Shown here: in pieces, positions 38,081 to 50,712 of the stretch
How positions within the stretch are numbered: position 1 is the first letter of the stretch
How the letters are laid out: each line of letters begins with the position of its first letter
Assembly: GCA_965153355.1 (NCBI GenBank)
Contig: OZ231128.1
Span: forward strand, 37,944,001-38,008,000
Source: Flaccisagitta enflata
Lineage: Eukaryota; Chaetognatha; Sagittoidea; Aphragmophora
Direction of reading: 5' to 3'
Length of the DNA: 64,000 nt
Notes under the pieces: model-generated
Told to the model about the DNA's origin: nothing
Seen by the model: the letters and a program-made list of their open reading frames with translations, nothing else
Database searches by the model: none
Position numbers and translations under genes: made by a program

Positions 38081-39002
38081 AGCCCAAACGCGAGTTACGA
38101 CGCAGAGCAAGATCAGCCATGCAGATCCCATTCATATAGGTCAAAAAATAGAATACTAACTTGAGGGTAACCAATATTGAATTACCATTAGGCAATGCAT
38201 ACTTATTACATTGCAAAAAAAATTAATGCAAAATATTGATTTTTTTAGCTATTTATTGCTAAAAAGGCTAATTTATTATGGAAGGATAAACTGTCAGAAG
38301 AAATTCAAAAACTCCATTTATAATTTATCATTATTATATCAATTTGTAAAACTATGGATGTAGCATAGTATAAAAGTACTATTTGTCTGTTATTCATAAA
38401 TTTATTTATTAATCATTCATAGAATTATGCATAAATAAAAATTTTAAAGGTTTTTGTTTCTTCTAAACTAAAGTTAAGTATTGGTATCTTTTATTTGCTC
38501 TATAACAATGAAATATCATTTGTATAGCTTGTTTATTCATTTATTAATTCATTTATTCATTTGTTCATTAGTTCATTGATTTTATTTATTCATTTTTTAT
38601 TTTATTGATTCATCTATGAATCCATTCTTCAATCATATCTTTCGTCATGTCATAATTTTCTAAAGCTATGAAAACCGTATCAGATATTACATTATTACAG
38701 GTACTTTTGTATTTGCCATCATTTAATTCATTCGTTCATTCATTCATTCATTCATTCATTCATTCATTCATTCATTCATTTATTCATCTTTACAATCATG
38801 CATTGACTAAATCATTCAGACGGTCTATCCACATGTAAAATTCATTCATGTCATTTCATTTATTCAATAAAGTGTAGATCATAACTCATTAACAATGATG
38901 ATTTATCCATTAACCCAGAAAAATCAATCTTGAGGAGCAGAAGACAAATCCACATTCCAGGAGTTAAACGCTAAGAAAATCAGCTGCAATTTTTGTTTCA
39001 TT
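38081..39002. other. AT-rich unassigned sequence with (ATTC)n
   Basis: Very AT-rich, with ATTCATT words throughout and a perfect (ATTC)n block at 38724-38780. No gene seen. Confidence 0.5.
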
Positions 39003-39212
39003 GGAATTTTTAAAATGAGTAGTCGCTTTTTGGGTCGACAGGGGCAGTAATGCTGGTTGGCAGGGGCAGTATGAGAGAGTGTGGGAGCTGTTTTGTAGCT
39101 GTTTAGGGGCAGTAATGCTAAAAAAAAATCCTTTATCGATTTACCGTCATCCAAATTTTCAGATGGAGCTACCTCACAAGGGACACACCCTCTTGGAGAG
39201 TGACAAACGGTT

Positions 39213-39271
<59 letters not shown>

Positions 39272-39345
39272 ACCATTAGGATGGAGGGACGGAGGGATGG
39301 ACCGACGGAATTACGCAGAAACGTGTAGAGTCACAACTCCATCAT
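39003..39345 (+). mobile_element. Diverged rolling-circle-like element containing a (GAAA)n array
   Basis: Repeated GGGGCAGTAATGCT body words, then (GAAA)n at 39213-39272, a GGACGGAGGGATGGACC core and a decayed hairpin (AGAGTCACAACTCC) followed by AAAAAA. Confidence 0.5.
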
Positions 39346-39392
39346 AAAAAAGAAAAGAATGAAGAAAACAAAAAGGAAAGAAAAAAATCAGG

Positions 39393-39471
<79 letters not shown>
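39393..39471. repeat. (GAAA)n microsatellite
   Basis: Perfect GAAA tetranucleotides, followed by a GACAGACAGACACG stretch and body words of the rolling-circle-like family on the opposite strand (39520-39610). Confidence 0.95.
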
Positions 39472-39734
39472 GTTTGTCTGACAGACAGACACGTGGAGGT
39501 GGGGGGGGGATAGCCGTGTATTCGCCTTTTGGCGGTTTTTATATCACCACCCCTGCCCAAGTGCTTGAGTGGCCTTTTACGTCACTGCCCCTGCCCATTA
39601 GCCCGAGATGCCTTTTTTTCTTTACCAACCGCGCCGATCAGTATGTTGTTTAAATAATCATTACCATGTCTTGTGAACTTAGGTATTTTCTAAGGAAAAT
39701 CAGAGAAAAAATAATATAGAACTGTGATAAAACT

Positions 39735-39895
39735 AATTCACTGAGAATTTCAAATTTGCATAGAAAATGAGTATATCAAAAAAACAAAAACATACCGGGC
39801 TAGCCATTTGTAATACGGAGGCCGGTATGTTTTCAAAAATGCAAAATTTTTATTTCTTTTAAAGATTTGAAATTCTCAAGATTGAAAATAATATT
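39735..39895. repeat. Imperfect palindrome
   Basis: AAACATACCGG at 39788-39798 pairs with CCGGTATGTTT at 39832-39842, and GAGAATTTCAAAT pairs with ATTTGAAATTCTC farther out. Possibly a small foldback element. Confidence 0.6.
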
Positions 39896-40135
39896 TTCGT
39901 AATTGTGAAAATCAATCAAAAATCTTCTTGAAAATCTTATAAACCTAGTTAGATAAATCTCACAAGGTGCAAACCGTCCAGTAATGCTGTTTAACATGTA
40001 ACAACACTAAACCTATCAAACACACCCATTCCCTTATGATTTTATAGCCATTTTACATTATAATACTCAAATTTCACAAATACTTAAAAAGTCATTGTCA
40101 TCCTGACCTCTGCTTTGCGGAATTAGCTTACGGAC

Positions 40136-40441
40136 ATGATACAAGTCCGAGAGCCTTCAAACTTTTTTTGTAGCACAAAATATACTATAATTGAGTCTAG
40201 GTCTGATCATTTCGGTGTCAGCAGTATTGGCATTGCTGTACCATGTGGTTTACTCAATGGCACAATTGGGCCTTGGCACTCAGTTTGCTTAAGAATTCCT
40301 CAATTTCTAAGCAGTTTAGACCTGCCTAGCGCCATTACCTCGGCTCAATATTGTTTTTTTATGGATAATATATCTGATAGTAGGTATACCAAGTGCAATT
40401 CGACGGGCCAATTCATTACACGGAAACAAAATGATTGGTAA
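40136..40441 (+). CDS. Low-confidence 101-residue open frame
   Basis: ATG-initiated aperiodic frame with mixed composition (9 Ser in the first 50 residues, scattered Cys, no obvious membrane segment). It ends TGGTAAGGG, so the stop codon overlaps a GTAAGG donor-like hexamer at 40438; if spliced there, the frame would be an exon and not a complete protein. I recognise no family. The flanks are AT-rich with no promoter or polyadenylation signal that I can call. Chance occurrence is possible. Confidence 0.28.
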   Translation: MIQVREPSNFFCSTKYTIIESRSDHFGVSSIGIAVPCGLLNGTIGPWHSVCLRIPQFLSSLDLPSAITSAQYCFFMDNISDSRYTKCNSTGQFITRKQNDW

Positions 40442-40503
40442 GGGGCCCTAAATTCAGACGACTGAACTCTGACGGCCGGATTCTGCTCTGCGTCTTACTA
40501 CTT

Positions 40504-41169
<666 letters not shown>

Positions 41170-41233
41170 CGAGGCCGGATACACGGCAATCCGGTCGCGG
41201 ACGATTGGGCAGTAATGCGAAAACCGCTCTTAA
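41170..41233 (+). mobile_element. Rolling-circle-like element fragment (5' end)
   Basis: AACGAGGCCGGATACACGGC, then GGTCGCGGACGATTGGGCAG; truncated before the core and followed by (GA)n at 41249-41298. Confidence 0.75.
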
Positions 41234-41244
41234 TTCAAAATTGT

Positions 41245-41248
<4 letters not shown>

Positions 41249-41298
<50 letters not shown>
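41249..41298. repeat. (GA)n microsatellite
   Basis: Perfect GA, 50 bp. Confidence 0.95.
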
Positions 41299-41301
<3 letters not shown>

Positions 41302-41485
41302 CTGTTGCGCTGAAGGCGAGACCCTCACAAAAGAATCGCGAATAAGGATGAAAGAGAGTGAGGGAGAAAGAGAGGATGAGAGAAAGAGTTAGACGGACAG
41401 ACTGACCGATAGACATATACAAACAAGCAAGCAAACAAGCAAACAAGCAAACAAACAAGAAAACAAAAAAAAATAACCAAACAAA

Positions 41486-41487
<2 letters not shown>

Positions 41488-41565
<78 letters not shown>
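41488..41565. repeat. (CA)n microsatellite
   Basis: CA dinucleotides preceded by (AAAC)n and AAGC variants from about 41420. Confidence 0.96.
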
Positions 41566-41566
<1 letters not shown>

Positions 41567-41857
41567 GGAGGGAGATTTGGCCAAACCGACGAGAAAAAGG
41601 GAACACCCGTATCTGGCTTGAAAGAGGAGCCGGGAAACCAGGAAGCTCAGGTCAAATTGTGGGACAGAATATAAAAAAAAGAAGAGGAATATAAAAACGA
41701 AGGTTTTGAATGGTTCCATGGAAAAAAAGGTGAGGCGCGTTTGAGTGTTAAATATGCGACGCATCAACTCCGGAATCTGATGGAATCATGACGTGGTGCC
41801 ACCGGCACCAAAGTCACGTGCACTATGCACAGATAAGAAGAGTAATTGGGAAAAAAA

Positions 41858-42218
<361 letters not shown>

Positions 42219-42645
42219 GTTGTTTTCTTTTTTGATGAACTCATATAATGGATGTTCCCCTTCATGGTACAATATCGCTTGATGAAAGCCGGATACACGA
42301 CAACGAGATTCCTGTCGGTCGTCACTGAATAGCCATCAAGAATGGACCAAGAGGGTTTTTCCAATCAGGGGTAAGGATGCGATCCGGGATGCGAATGCGA
42401 ACGCACAGGATGCGCGAGATTTTGCTAAACGCGGATAAGGATGCGAACGCATTTGCTGAAATATGGGAGTGGATGCAAACGCGCATCCTTACCAAAGAGT
42501 TCGCATCCATGCGCTTTTCCTAAACCTTTAAACTCAAAACATGCAGACATTGAAAAAAATGACATTCGTACATGTTTTATTCTCCAAACTCTGAAATTTT
42601 TCTTTCTTTCCCTTTGTTCGTTGGTTTTATAAGATGGTGCGGTTG

Positions 42646-42665
42646 TGAGTGTGAGTGTGAGTGTG

Positions 42666-42724
<59 letters not shown>
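42646..42724. repeat. (GAGTGT)n to (GT)n
   Basis: GAGTGT hexamers grading into GT, inside the hAT-like element. Confidence 0.95.
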
Positions 42725-42726
<2 letters not shown>

Positions 42727-42744
42727 CATATGGCGGGGAGGGAA

Positions 42745-43062
42745 GGTTAATCTTCTTTCTTTCTTTGTTTTTTTTCTTTCTCTTTCTATTATCTTTCTTT
42801 TTTTCTTTCTATCATTCTCTTTCCTCTCTTTCCTTCTTTTCTTTCTTCTCTCTTCTTTCTTTCTCTCTTCTTTTTTTTTCTCTTTTCTCCTTATTTCTTT
42901 ATTATTTCTTCCTTCCTTCCTTCTTATTCCTTCTTCTTTCTTATCTCCTTCCTTTTTCTTTTCCTTTTTCATCTTTCTTTCTTTCTTTCTTTTCTTTTTT
43001 CTTTCTTTCTTTTTTTTTCTTTCTTTCTTTCTTTCCTTTCTTTCTCTTTCATTCTTTCTAAA
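42745..43062. repeat. Imperfect (CTTT)n polypyrimidine tract
   Basis: Pyrimidine-only stretch of CTTT, TTTCTTT and CTCTT words inside the hAT-like element; Ser-Phe-Leu and Lys-Glu frames are compositional. Confidence 0.92.
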
Positions 43063-43291
43063 AGAAAATAGTCCAGGCAGCGTTGAAAACGCGTAACGCG
43101 AACGCGTTAGCAGCCAAAAACGTTGGATGCGATGCGTAACGCGATGCGCGAGCTGCTGGAAAACGCGAACGCGAACGCCTTTGAAAAACCCGCGCATCCT
43201 TAGCCCTGTTTCCAATATCTACCAGGGAACCTTTTTGTGTTACGATAAGAAAGGAAAGTGATTCAGAGTTTGTGGAACAAACATAAACATT

Positions 43292-43705
<414 letters not shown>

Positions 43706-43731
43706 ATAAAAGAATAGCAAAATAACAAAAA

Positions 43732-43808
43732 AACAAAATGACAAAATGACAAAATGACAAAATGACAAAATGACAAAATGACAAAATGACAAAATGACAA
43801 AATGACAA
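43732..43808. repeat. 8-bp tandem repeat ACAAAATG
   Basis: About nine perfect copies of ACAAAATG between two (CAA)n arrays; it appears to have grown out of the CAA/AAATAAC edge sequence. Confidence 0.95.
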
Positions 43809-43817
43809 AAAACAGAT

Positions 43818-44185
<368 letters not shown>

Positions 44186-45058
44186 CCAAGCAGAGGCAAA
44201 GTCAACTTCTAGTCACGAAGGACATTCATGGGCTTGCTCTCCAGCGAGTTTTGGCAAGGTAATATGAATTGGAAAATAGCGAGAGCAATATCCGGTTGAT
44301 AAAGGAAAGGACGTGTCAGTTTTGACATAGCAGTCTGGGGTACCCTTTGTTTTATCCAAAATATAATAATCATACATATATAAGAACTTGTGAACTTGTG
44401 AAATTATAATTAAAAAAAAAGCTACCGACCACAAGTGGGTGGTTTTTGAAAGGGTCTTAACGCGTCTTTGAAAGGGGACCAATCTGTTCTGTTTTTGGAT
44501 TTTCTTTTCTCTTCTGTTTTTATTTTCCCTTTGGTTTTTTGTTTTGTTTTGTTTTGTTTTTTTGTATTGTTTTGTTTTTTTACCCCTTTTTCACAGCTTT
44601 CCATTTGTCATTTTTTTTCTGGAGATGTTTGAGTCAGATACAATGTGTAAAGTCGCTTAAGCTGGACAAAAGAAGAAAGCCCTTCATAGAACTCAGGTAA
44701 CCACGAACTAGGGCCAATGCCGCTACAAAACCGTAAGAGCGAGAGACAGCAGGCGAGGGCGGGTTACAGGCAGGTCAGACATGAGCAGAGTCTTGATAGG
44801 TGAGGCAACTTGGCGGCAAGGTAAGCAGAATGTGACATAAAGAAAAAAAATCAGACACGCTTTGACCCTGGTTGACCCTCGACTACGCTCGGGGTCACTT
44901 TTTTGTCCTCGAATGTCAGTTGATCAAAACTTTTGCACTTCTTTTTCGCGGTAAGCTAAGTAGAGTGTGGGAGTTTTGGTGAAAGTGATTCTTTGTGTTG
45001 TTGTGTCTCTCGAAAAAATTCACTGCAAATTTCACCGTCCGTTTCATTTCAAGCCTGA
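44186..45058. other. Unassigned sequence
   Basis: Three donor-like sites (CAGGTAACC, TAGGTGAGG, AAGGTAAGC) cluster at 44695-44825, but the frame before the best of them stops within about 35 codons and there is no acceptor, so no exon is called. Confidence 0.4.
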
Positions 45059-45265
45059 TTTTTAGTCGCGTGCTACGCGACTCTACACCCCGCTTTGTCG
45101 GTCCGTCCGTCGGTCCGTCGGTCCATCCGTCACACTTTATTTTTTGTGTTTTTTTTTTTTTTGCTGTCTTTGGCCTCACTGCTTCTCTCCAAATGATCAA
45201 CTGACCTCAAATATGGCCCCTGCCCACCCGCACGCGACTGGGGTAGCCGTGTATCCGGCCTTGTT
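45059..45265 (-). mobile_element. Rolling-circle-like element (type A), full length, well preserved
   Basis: Minus strand: AACAAGGCCGGATACACGGC start, AGTCGCGTGC 10-mer at 45229-45238, GGGTGGGCAGGGGCC body, a core of GGACGGACCGACC words, and a perfect hairpin AGTCGCG, loop TAGCA, CGCGACT, then AAAAA. The inverted 10-mer GCACGCGACT is the 3' arm of the hairpin. This is the best single exemplar of the family. A separate diverged end fragment follows at 45386-45421. Confidence 0.94.
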
Positions 45266-45468
45266 CTCATAAACGGAAATCACCCTAAGATAACAATTGA
45301 AAAATTCCATTTTCAAAGTCTGGGTTATTAGGCTTCTGGGCATGCCGTCAAAATCTCTGTTCATTTGCTGATTTTGTTTCACCCGTAGGCCGGTGAGGTA
45401 GCCGTGTATCCAGCCATGTTGCTACTGAAGTGATTGGAGTGATTAGCTGAAGAAGTTAAGTGAAGGCA

Positions 45469-45777
45469 GGGCAGCGGCCCCAAAGAGCCATTGTCCTGTT
45501 AGACACAGGGGTGAATTTCCCAACGTCCTGAGAAGGCACATTTGAGGACGTTTAGGCTATTCTACAAGGTATTCGATGAGAACATTGATTTTTTACAGTT
45601 TTGTTGTCAATTTTCTATATTATCAAATCTGAATTTTGCATTTTTCTTGTTATTCAATGGGTTTTTTTCATTTCTTCAATGGATGGATGGATTGATGGCT
45701 GGATGGATGGATAGACCAATGTCTGGAAATTCACCCCTGTGTCCTACAGGACATCAGGCCCTTTTGGGCCGCTGCCC
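45469..45777. mobile_element. Palindromic GGGCAGCGGCCCC element, 309 bp
   Basis: Left end GGGCAGCGGCCCCAAAG, right end complements GGGCAGCGGCCCAAAAG; pairing continues for about 60 bp (TGTCCTGT, GACACAGGGGTGAATTTCC on both arms). A (GGAT)n-like stretch lies near the right arm. No target duplication is obvious; AAAAAA follows the right end. Confidence 0.85.
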
Positions 45778-45854
45778 AAAAAAGATAATGATTCAAAATA
45801 AAGACTTAAAGAAAAAAGAAAGAAAGACTGAGGAGAGATCGAAGAAAGGAAGAT

Positions 45855-46566
<712 letters not shown>

Positions 46567-46712
46567 TGAAAAAATGAACGGAGTGGAGGGAGATGGGCAA
46601 GGTGAAATCAAAGCGTAGACAGACAATTTGGAACCAGAATTTTTCAGTTCCAAAGCTATTTAGGAAACCATGCGAACCAAAAAAGGTCAACTACTGAGGT
46701 CGTGATCATTAA

Positions 46713-46717
<5 letters not shown>

Positions 46718-46750
<33 letters not shown>
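46718..46750. repeat. (CT)n microsatellite
   Basis: Perfect CT, 33 bp. The 69-codon frame that begins within it (46702-46911) is aperiodic after the repeat but unsupported. Confidence 0.95.
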
Positions 46751-46757
<7 letters not shown>

Positions 46758-47010
46758 GAGGCGAAAGCGCAATCACACAAAATGGATTGAAATGATGGAC
46801 CTTTACCGGAGGTTGGTCATGGCTCGCCGTCTCTCTCAATCCGCCTCCGCACCAGCTATCCATCGGCCATGGTGTTTCCGTGCCACACTGAATCATGCAT
46901 GGAAGATCTAACATCAACACAGAATGCCCACATATGATTACACCCTAAGACTAAAAGATAAGCCGTGACAACCGTGGCGTATCAGCCACCAAGGGGCTTC
47001 AATCTCTCAC

Positions 47011-47460
47011 TTTTTGTTGGGCAACGGCCTCAAGGAAGCTGATATCCCATGTTTTCACTTATGAGAAAATTTTCCTTCTCCCATTTGAACCCAAAGTGGG
47101 TAATGACCTATGCTTTCACATATGCGGAAATTTCGCCTTCACCTTCTTCTTCTTCTTGTGCTTCTTGTGCATAGCAACTAAAGCTTAGGTTCATATCTCA
47201 ATTAAATTACCAAGCCCCAATTCTTTGCGTCAAAGCCCATATCCTAGCCCTCGATCAAAAATCTCGGCCTTATGTCCCAAATCTTAGCTCAAAGACCTTC
47301 ATCTCAGTACTGAACACCCAGCTATTCCCACATCCCAATGATTCCTTATCAGCCTAAGCATCGGTCATCGATCTCTTAGAGGCCACTGTCTGTCTTATCA
47401 TCTTAGCATAACGTACACTAACTTTGGGGTATCAGGTACCGCAGACCATCTAACGCTTTT
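47011..47460 (+). mobile_element. GGGCAGCGGCCCC-family element, diverged extended form
   Basis: TTTTTGTTGGGCAACGGCC head, GACCTATGCTTTCACATATG (compare 31.9 kb), CCCAAATCTTAGC-type ~20-bp units, and the tail GGTATCAGGTACCGCAGACC. Its right part is included in the tandem duplication that starts at 47227. Confidence 0.6.
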
Positions 47461-47889
47461 GCAACTATCACACATGTCATATTCCGAACAAAGTTCACTG
47501 AGGGTTCAGCTGAGAATTTTTTTTAACCACTTCGCAAGCGACATCGGGACACAGATGCGTGCATCCTTCGATTTTCTCGTCCATGTTTCAGTCATAAATG
47601 AAAGTGATTCGAAAAACCCTCTTCCTCCTCTTCGCCATGATTTCCACTATGTTCCATGTCTTATATTGTACACAGTACCCTACGTCAAATTGCAAAGATG
47701 AAATTGTATCCGTTAACAAATTAATGCAAAATCATAGGAGAGTCCTCTATCGAAGGGATACGGGTCAGAAATATTTTTCCACATGATCCATAACAAAAAT
47801 TTACACAGTCATCACTAAACATGCAATTTGTACAATCCCTTTTGTTATTGCCACATGCACAGGGCACGCACACAGTCAAAACTAAACAT
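47227..47889. repeat. Tandem duplication, unit 1 (663 bp)
   Basis: Begins GCGTCAAAGCCCATATCC and abuts unit 2, which begins with the same words at 47890. The units differ by a few percent, by a 26-bp deletion in unit 2 and by an element insertion in unit 2. Confidence 0.93.
47598..47786 (+). CDS. Low-confidence 62-residue secreted-peptide-like frame
   Basis: ATG-initiated frame starting MKVIRKTLFLLFAMISTMF: a basic start and a hydrophobic stretch to about residue 22, then CTQYPTSNCKDE, resembling a cleaved signal peptide with a short mature part that includes two pairs of Arg. It lies in unit 1 of the tandem duplication. The homologous segment of unit 2 has lost the ATG (GTG), has a stop at codon 5 and a 26-bp frameshifting deletion. 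That fits either a gene with a dead duplicate or neutral sequence with a chance frame. I recognise no family. Confidence 0.28.
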   Translation: MKVIRKTLFLLFAMISTMFHVLYCTQYPTSNCKDEIVSVNKLMQNHRRVLYRRDTGQKYFST

Positions 47890-49038
47890 GCGTCAAAGCC
47901 CATATCCTAGCCGTCGATCAACAAGGTCATTAGAGCTAAGTCGCATGCATTGGCACTTTCAGAAAAGTCAGGCAGACAGACAGATGAACAGACTATGACG
48001 GTTAAAAAGACCTTTAAACTAGCAACAGAAAGCCTTAAAAACAACTTTGTGACAAACCAATGGACAGACAGGTGGATGGACGGACAGATGGACGGACGGA
48101 CAAAGAGAGGGCAGACGGATCAAAAGTGGCTTATAGAGGTGTATGAATGACGTAAAAACATTCAATAACATTTAAAATATCTTTAAATTGCCTGAGACGC
48201 CCTTTTTACAACTTTGTGACCGACAGACAGATGGACCAACAGACCAACTGACTTACCAAAAAATGGCTTAAAGAGGTTCATAAATGGCTTAAAAATATTC
48301 AAAAACATTTAAAATGTCTTTATTTTGACTGAAACACGTTTAAAACAGTTTTGTGACTGACCAACCGACCGACCGACCGATGGACCCACGGACCGAACAG
48401 TGACTTTAAGAGTCGTGTAGCACGCAACTAAAAATCTCGGCCTTATGTCCCAAATCTTAGCTCAAAGACCTTCATCTCAGTACTGAACACCCAGCTATTC
48501 CCACATCCCAATGATTCCTTATCAGCCTAAGCATCGGTCATCGATCTCTTAGAGGCCACTGTCTGTCTTATCATCTTAGCATAATGTACACTAACTTTGG
48601 GGTATCAGGTACCGCTGACCATCTAACGCTTTTGCAACTATCACACATGTGATATTCCGAACAAAGTTCACTGAGGGTTCAGCTGAGAATTTTTTTTAAA
48701 CCACTTCGCGAGCGACATCGGGACACAGATGCGTGCATCTTTCGATTTTCTCGTCCATGTTTCAGTCATAAGTGAAAGTGATTTGAAAAACCCTCTTCCT
48801 CCTCTTCGCCATGATTTCCACTATGTTCCATGTCTTATATTGTACACAGTACCCTACTTCAAATCGCAAAGATGAGATCATATCCGTTAGTCCTCTATCG
48901 AAGGGATATGGGTCAGAAATATTTTTCCACATGATCCATAACAAAAATATACACAGTCATCACTAAACATGCAATTTGTGCAATCCCTTTCGTTATTGCC
49001 ACATGCACAGGGCAAGCACACAGTCACAACTAAACATG
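47890..49038. repeat. Tandem duplication, unit 2 (with insertion)
   Basis: Homologous to unit 1 at 47890-47921 and 48430-49038; the intervening 508 bp is an inserted element absent from unit 1. The unit ends in AACTAAACATG, shared with the end of unit 1. Confidence 0.93.
47922..48429 (+). mobile_element. Rolling-circle-like element, 508 bp, with paralogous empty site
   Basis: Starts (AA)CAAGGTCATTAG with AAGTCGCATGC as 10-mer, has three diverged ~160-bp internal repeats each ending in a GACCGACAGAC-like core, and ends in hairpin AGTCGTG, loop TAGCA, CGCAACT followed by AAAAA. The empty site in unit 1 (TCGATCAAAAATCTCGG) fixes the boundaries: only 0-2 A bases are ambiguous, so there is no target duplication longer than 2 bp. 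Confidence 0.92.
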
Positions 49039-49640
49039 ATGAAGTGTAATCCCTTTCCTCATTAACACATGCACAGGACACGCGCACAGTCAAAACTACC
49101 GGATAACGGACATAATGGAGTGCAATCATCTTTCTCAGTTGCACATGCACACTTACAGTCATCACTGAACACATAGACGTGTAATCTCCTTTCCCAGTTG
49201 CACATGGCACACGCACAGTCATTACTGAACACATTGACTTGTAATCCCCTTCCCCAGTTGCACAGGGCACACGCAAAGTCATCCCTGAACACATTGACGT
49301 GTAATCCCCTTTCCCAGTTGCACATGCACATGCACAGTCATCACTAAGCACAATGTGTTTATTAAACACATCAACGTGTAATCCCCTTTCCCAGTTGCTC
49401 ATGCACATGCACAGTTATTGCTAAACACATTGACGTCTAATCCCCTTTCCCAGTTGCACATGCACATGCACAGACATCACTGAACACATTGACGTGTAAT
49501 CCCCTTTCCCATTGCACAGGGCACACGCAAAGTCATCACTGAACACATTGACGTGTAATCCCCTTTCCCAGTTGCACATGCACACACACAGACATCACTG
49601 AACACAGTGACGTGTAATCCCTTTTCCCACTTGCCACACG
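49039..49640. repeat. 59-60-bp minisatellite, about 9-10 units
   Basis: Units of CACATTGACGTGTAATCC, then CCTTTCCCAGTTGCACATG and CACAGTCATCACTGAA. GTAATC occurs at 49181, 49241, 49301, 49378, 49437, 49496, 49555 and 49614: the period is 60 then 59, with one 77-bp unit. The Cys-rich minus-strand frame (49408-48887) exists only where the period is 60. Confidence 0.95.
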
Positions 49641-49983
49641 CGCATCGCCTTTTTTTTTTTTCTATTCTGGGCGTGATTTCAGTTTCCGTCCATTGAGTTT
49701 TCTTTTATTGGTTTCTGTACTTCTTTAATCTCTCTTCTCACAGCTTTCCATTTTTTTCTCCCTTCTGCAATCTTTTTTTTCTCTCTTTGATTCTGATTTT
49801 CTTTCTCTTCTCCAAAAAGGACCATTTCTTTCACATTCCTTTTTACTTGAGACTTTGATTGTTGCTTGTATGTTTATCACTCGCTCTTTTGGTGTATTGG
49901 GATAGGTTTTGTAATGTAATAATGCCTTACATAGGCTATGAAATGTTGTTTCTTCTTTTTAGGTGTTTTCTTATGTTCCATTC
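49641..49983. other. Unassigned pyrimidine-rich sequence
   Basis: T-rich with CTTTCTCTTC stretches; no gene recognised. Confidence 0.5.
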
Positions 49984-50060
49984 AGTCGCGGACTCTCAAA
50001 AACCTTTTCCGTCTGGCGGTTCGTCCATCGGTCCATCCATTGGTCTGTTGGCCCACACTC
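49984..50060 (-). mobile_element. Rolling-circle-like element fragment (hairpin end)
   Basis: CAGTCGCGGACTCTC, then a CCGTCTGGCGGTTCGTCC core; truncated. Confidence 0.55.
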
Positions 50061-50109
50061 ATGTAAAGAAGTCGACTAACCAAACCGCGACAATATCGTA
50101 ACAATCCTA

Positions 50110-50391
<282 letters not shown>

Positions 50392-50523
50392 TCTCCCACA
50401 TTATCTTGTCACATTCTACTGCTTGGATTCACTGCTCTTTGAATCCCCTTTTGTCAGATTTGGTGCATCTTTTTGTACTAGAATTTTCAAGTCGCCATCT
50501 TTATCTTTGTAGCCGTGCCAAAG

Positions 50524-50712
50524 GAAAAAATATGAAGAAGACGAAGAAGAAAAAGAAGAAGAAGAAGATGAAGAAGATGCAGAAGCAGAAGCAGAAGCAG
50601 AAGCAGAAGCAGAAGAAGAAGAAGAAGAAGAAGAAGAAGAAGAAGAAGAAGAAGAAGAAGAAGAAGAAGAAGAAGAAGAAGAAGAAGAAGAAGAAGAAGA
50701 AGAAGAAGAAGA
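50524..50712. repeat. (GAA)n microsatellite with (GCAGAA)n
   Basis: GAA trinucleotides, with a GCAGAAGCAGAA block at 50580-50616. Confidence 0.97.

Larger units (their letters stand above)
42366..43208. mobile_element. hAT-like non-autonomous element, 843 bp, with 8-bp target duplication
   Basis: Left end CAGGGGTAAGGATGCG, right end complements CAGGGCTAAGGATGCG (15 of 16). The 8 bases TTTCCAAT lie directly outside both ends (42358-42365 and 43209-43216), a perfect 8-bp target duplication as known for hAT elements, which also commonly begin CAGGG. Both subterminal regions are full of GATGCG and GCGAACGC words in inverted orientation. The interior is a (GT)n tract and a (CTTT)n tract; no transposase frame exists. 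Confidence 0.93.

Noticed and set aside
44660-44830. Exon suggested by donor-like GTAACC, GTGAGG and GTAAGC sites
   Set aside because: The frame upstream of the best donor contains a stop and there is no polypyrimidine-AG acceptor.
48887-49408. 173-codon Cys-rich repeated minus-strand frame
   Set aside because: It follows a minisatellite that happens to be 60 bp long there; once the period becomes 59 bp the frame is lost, and most differences between the duplicated parts change residues.
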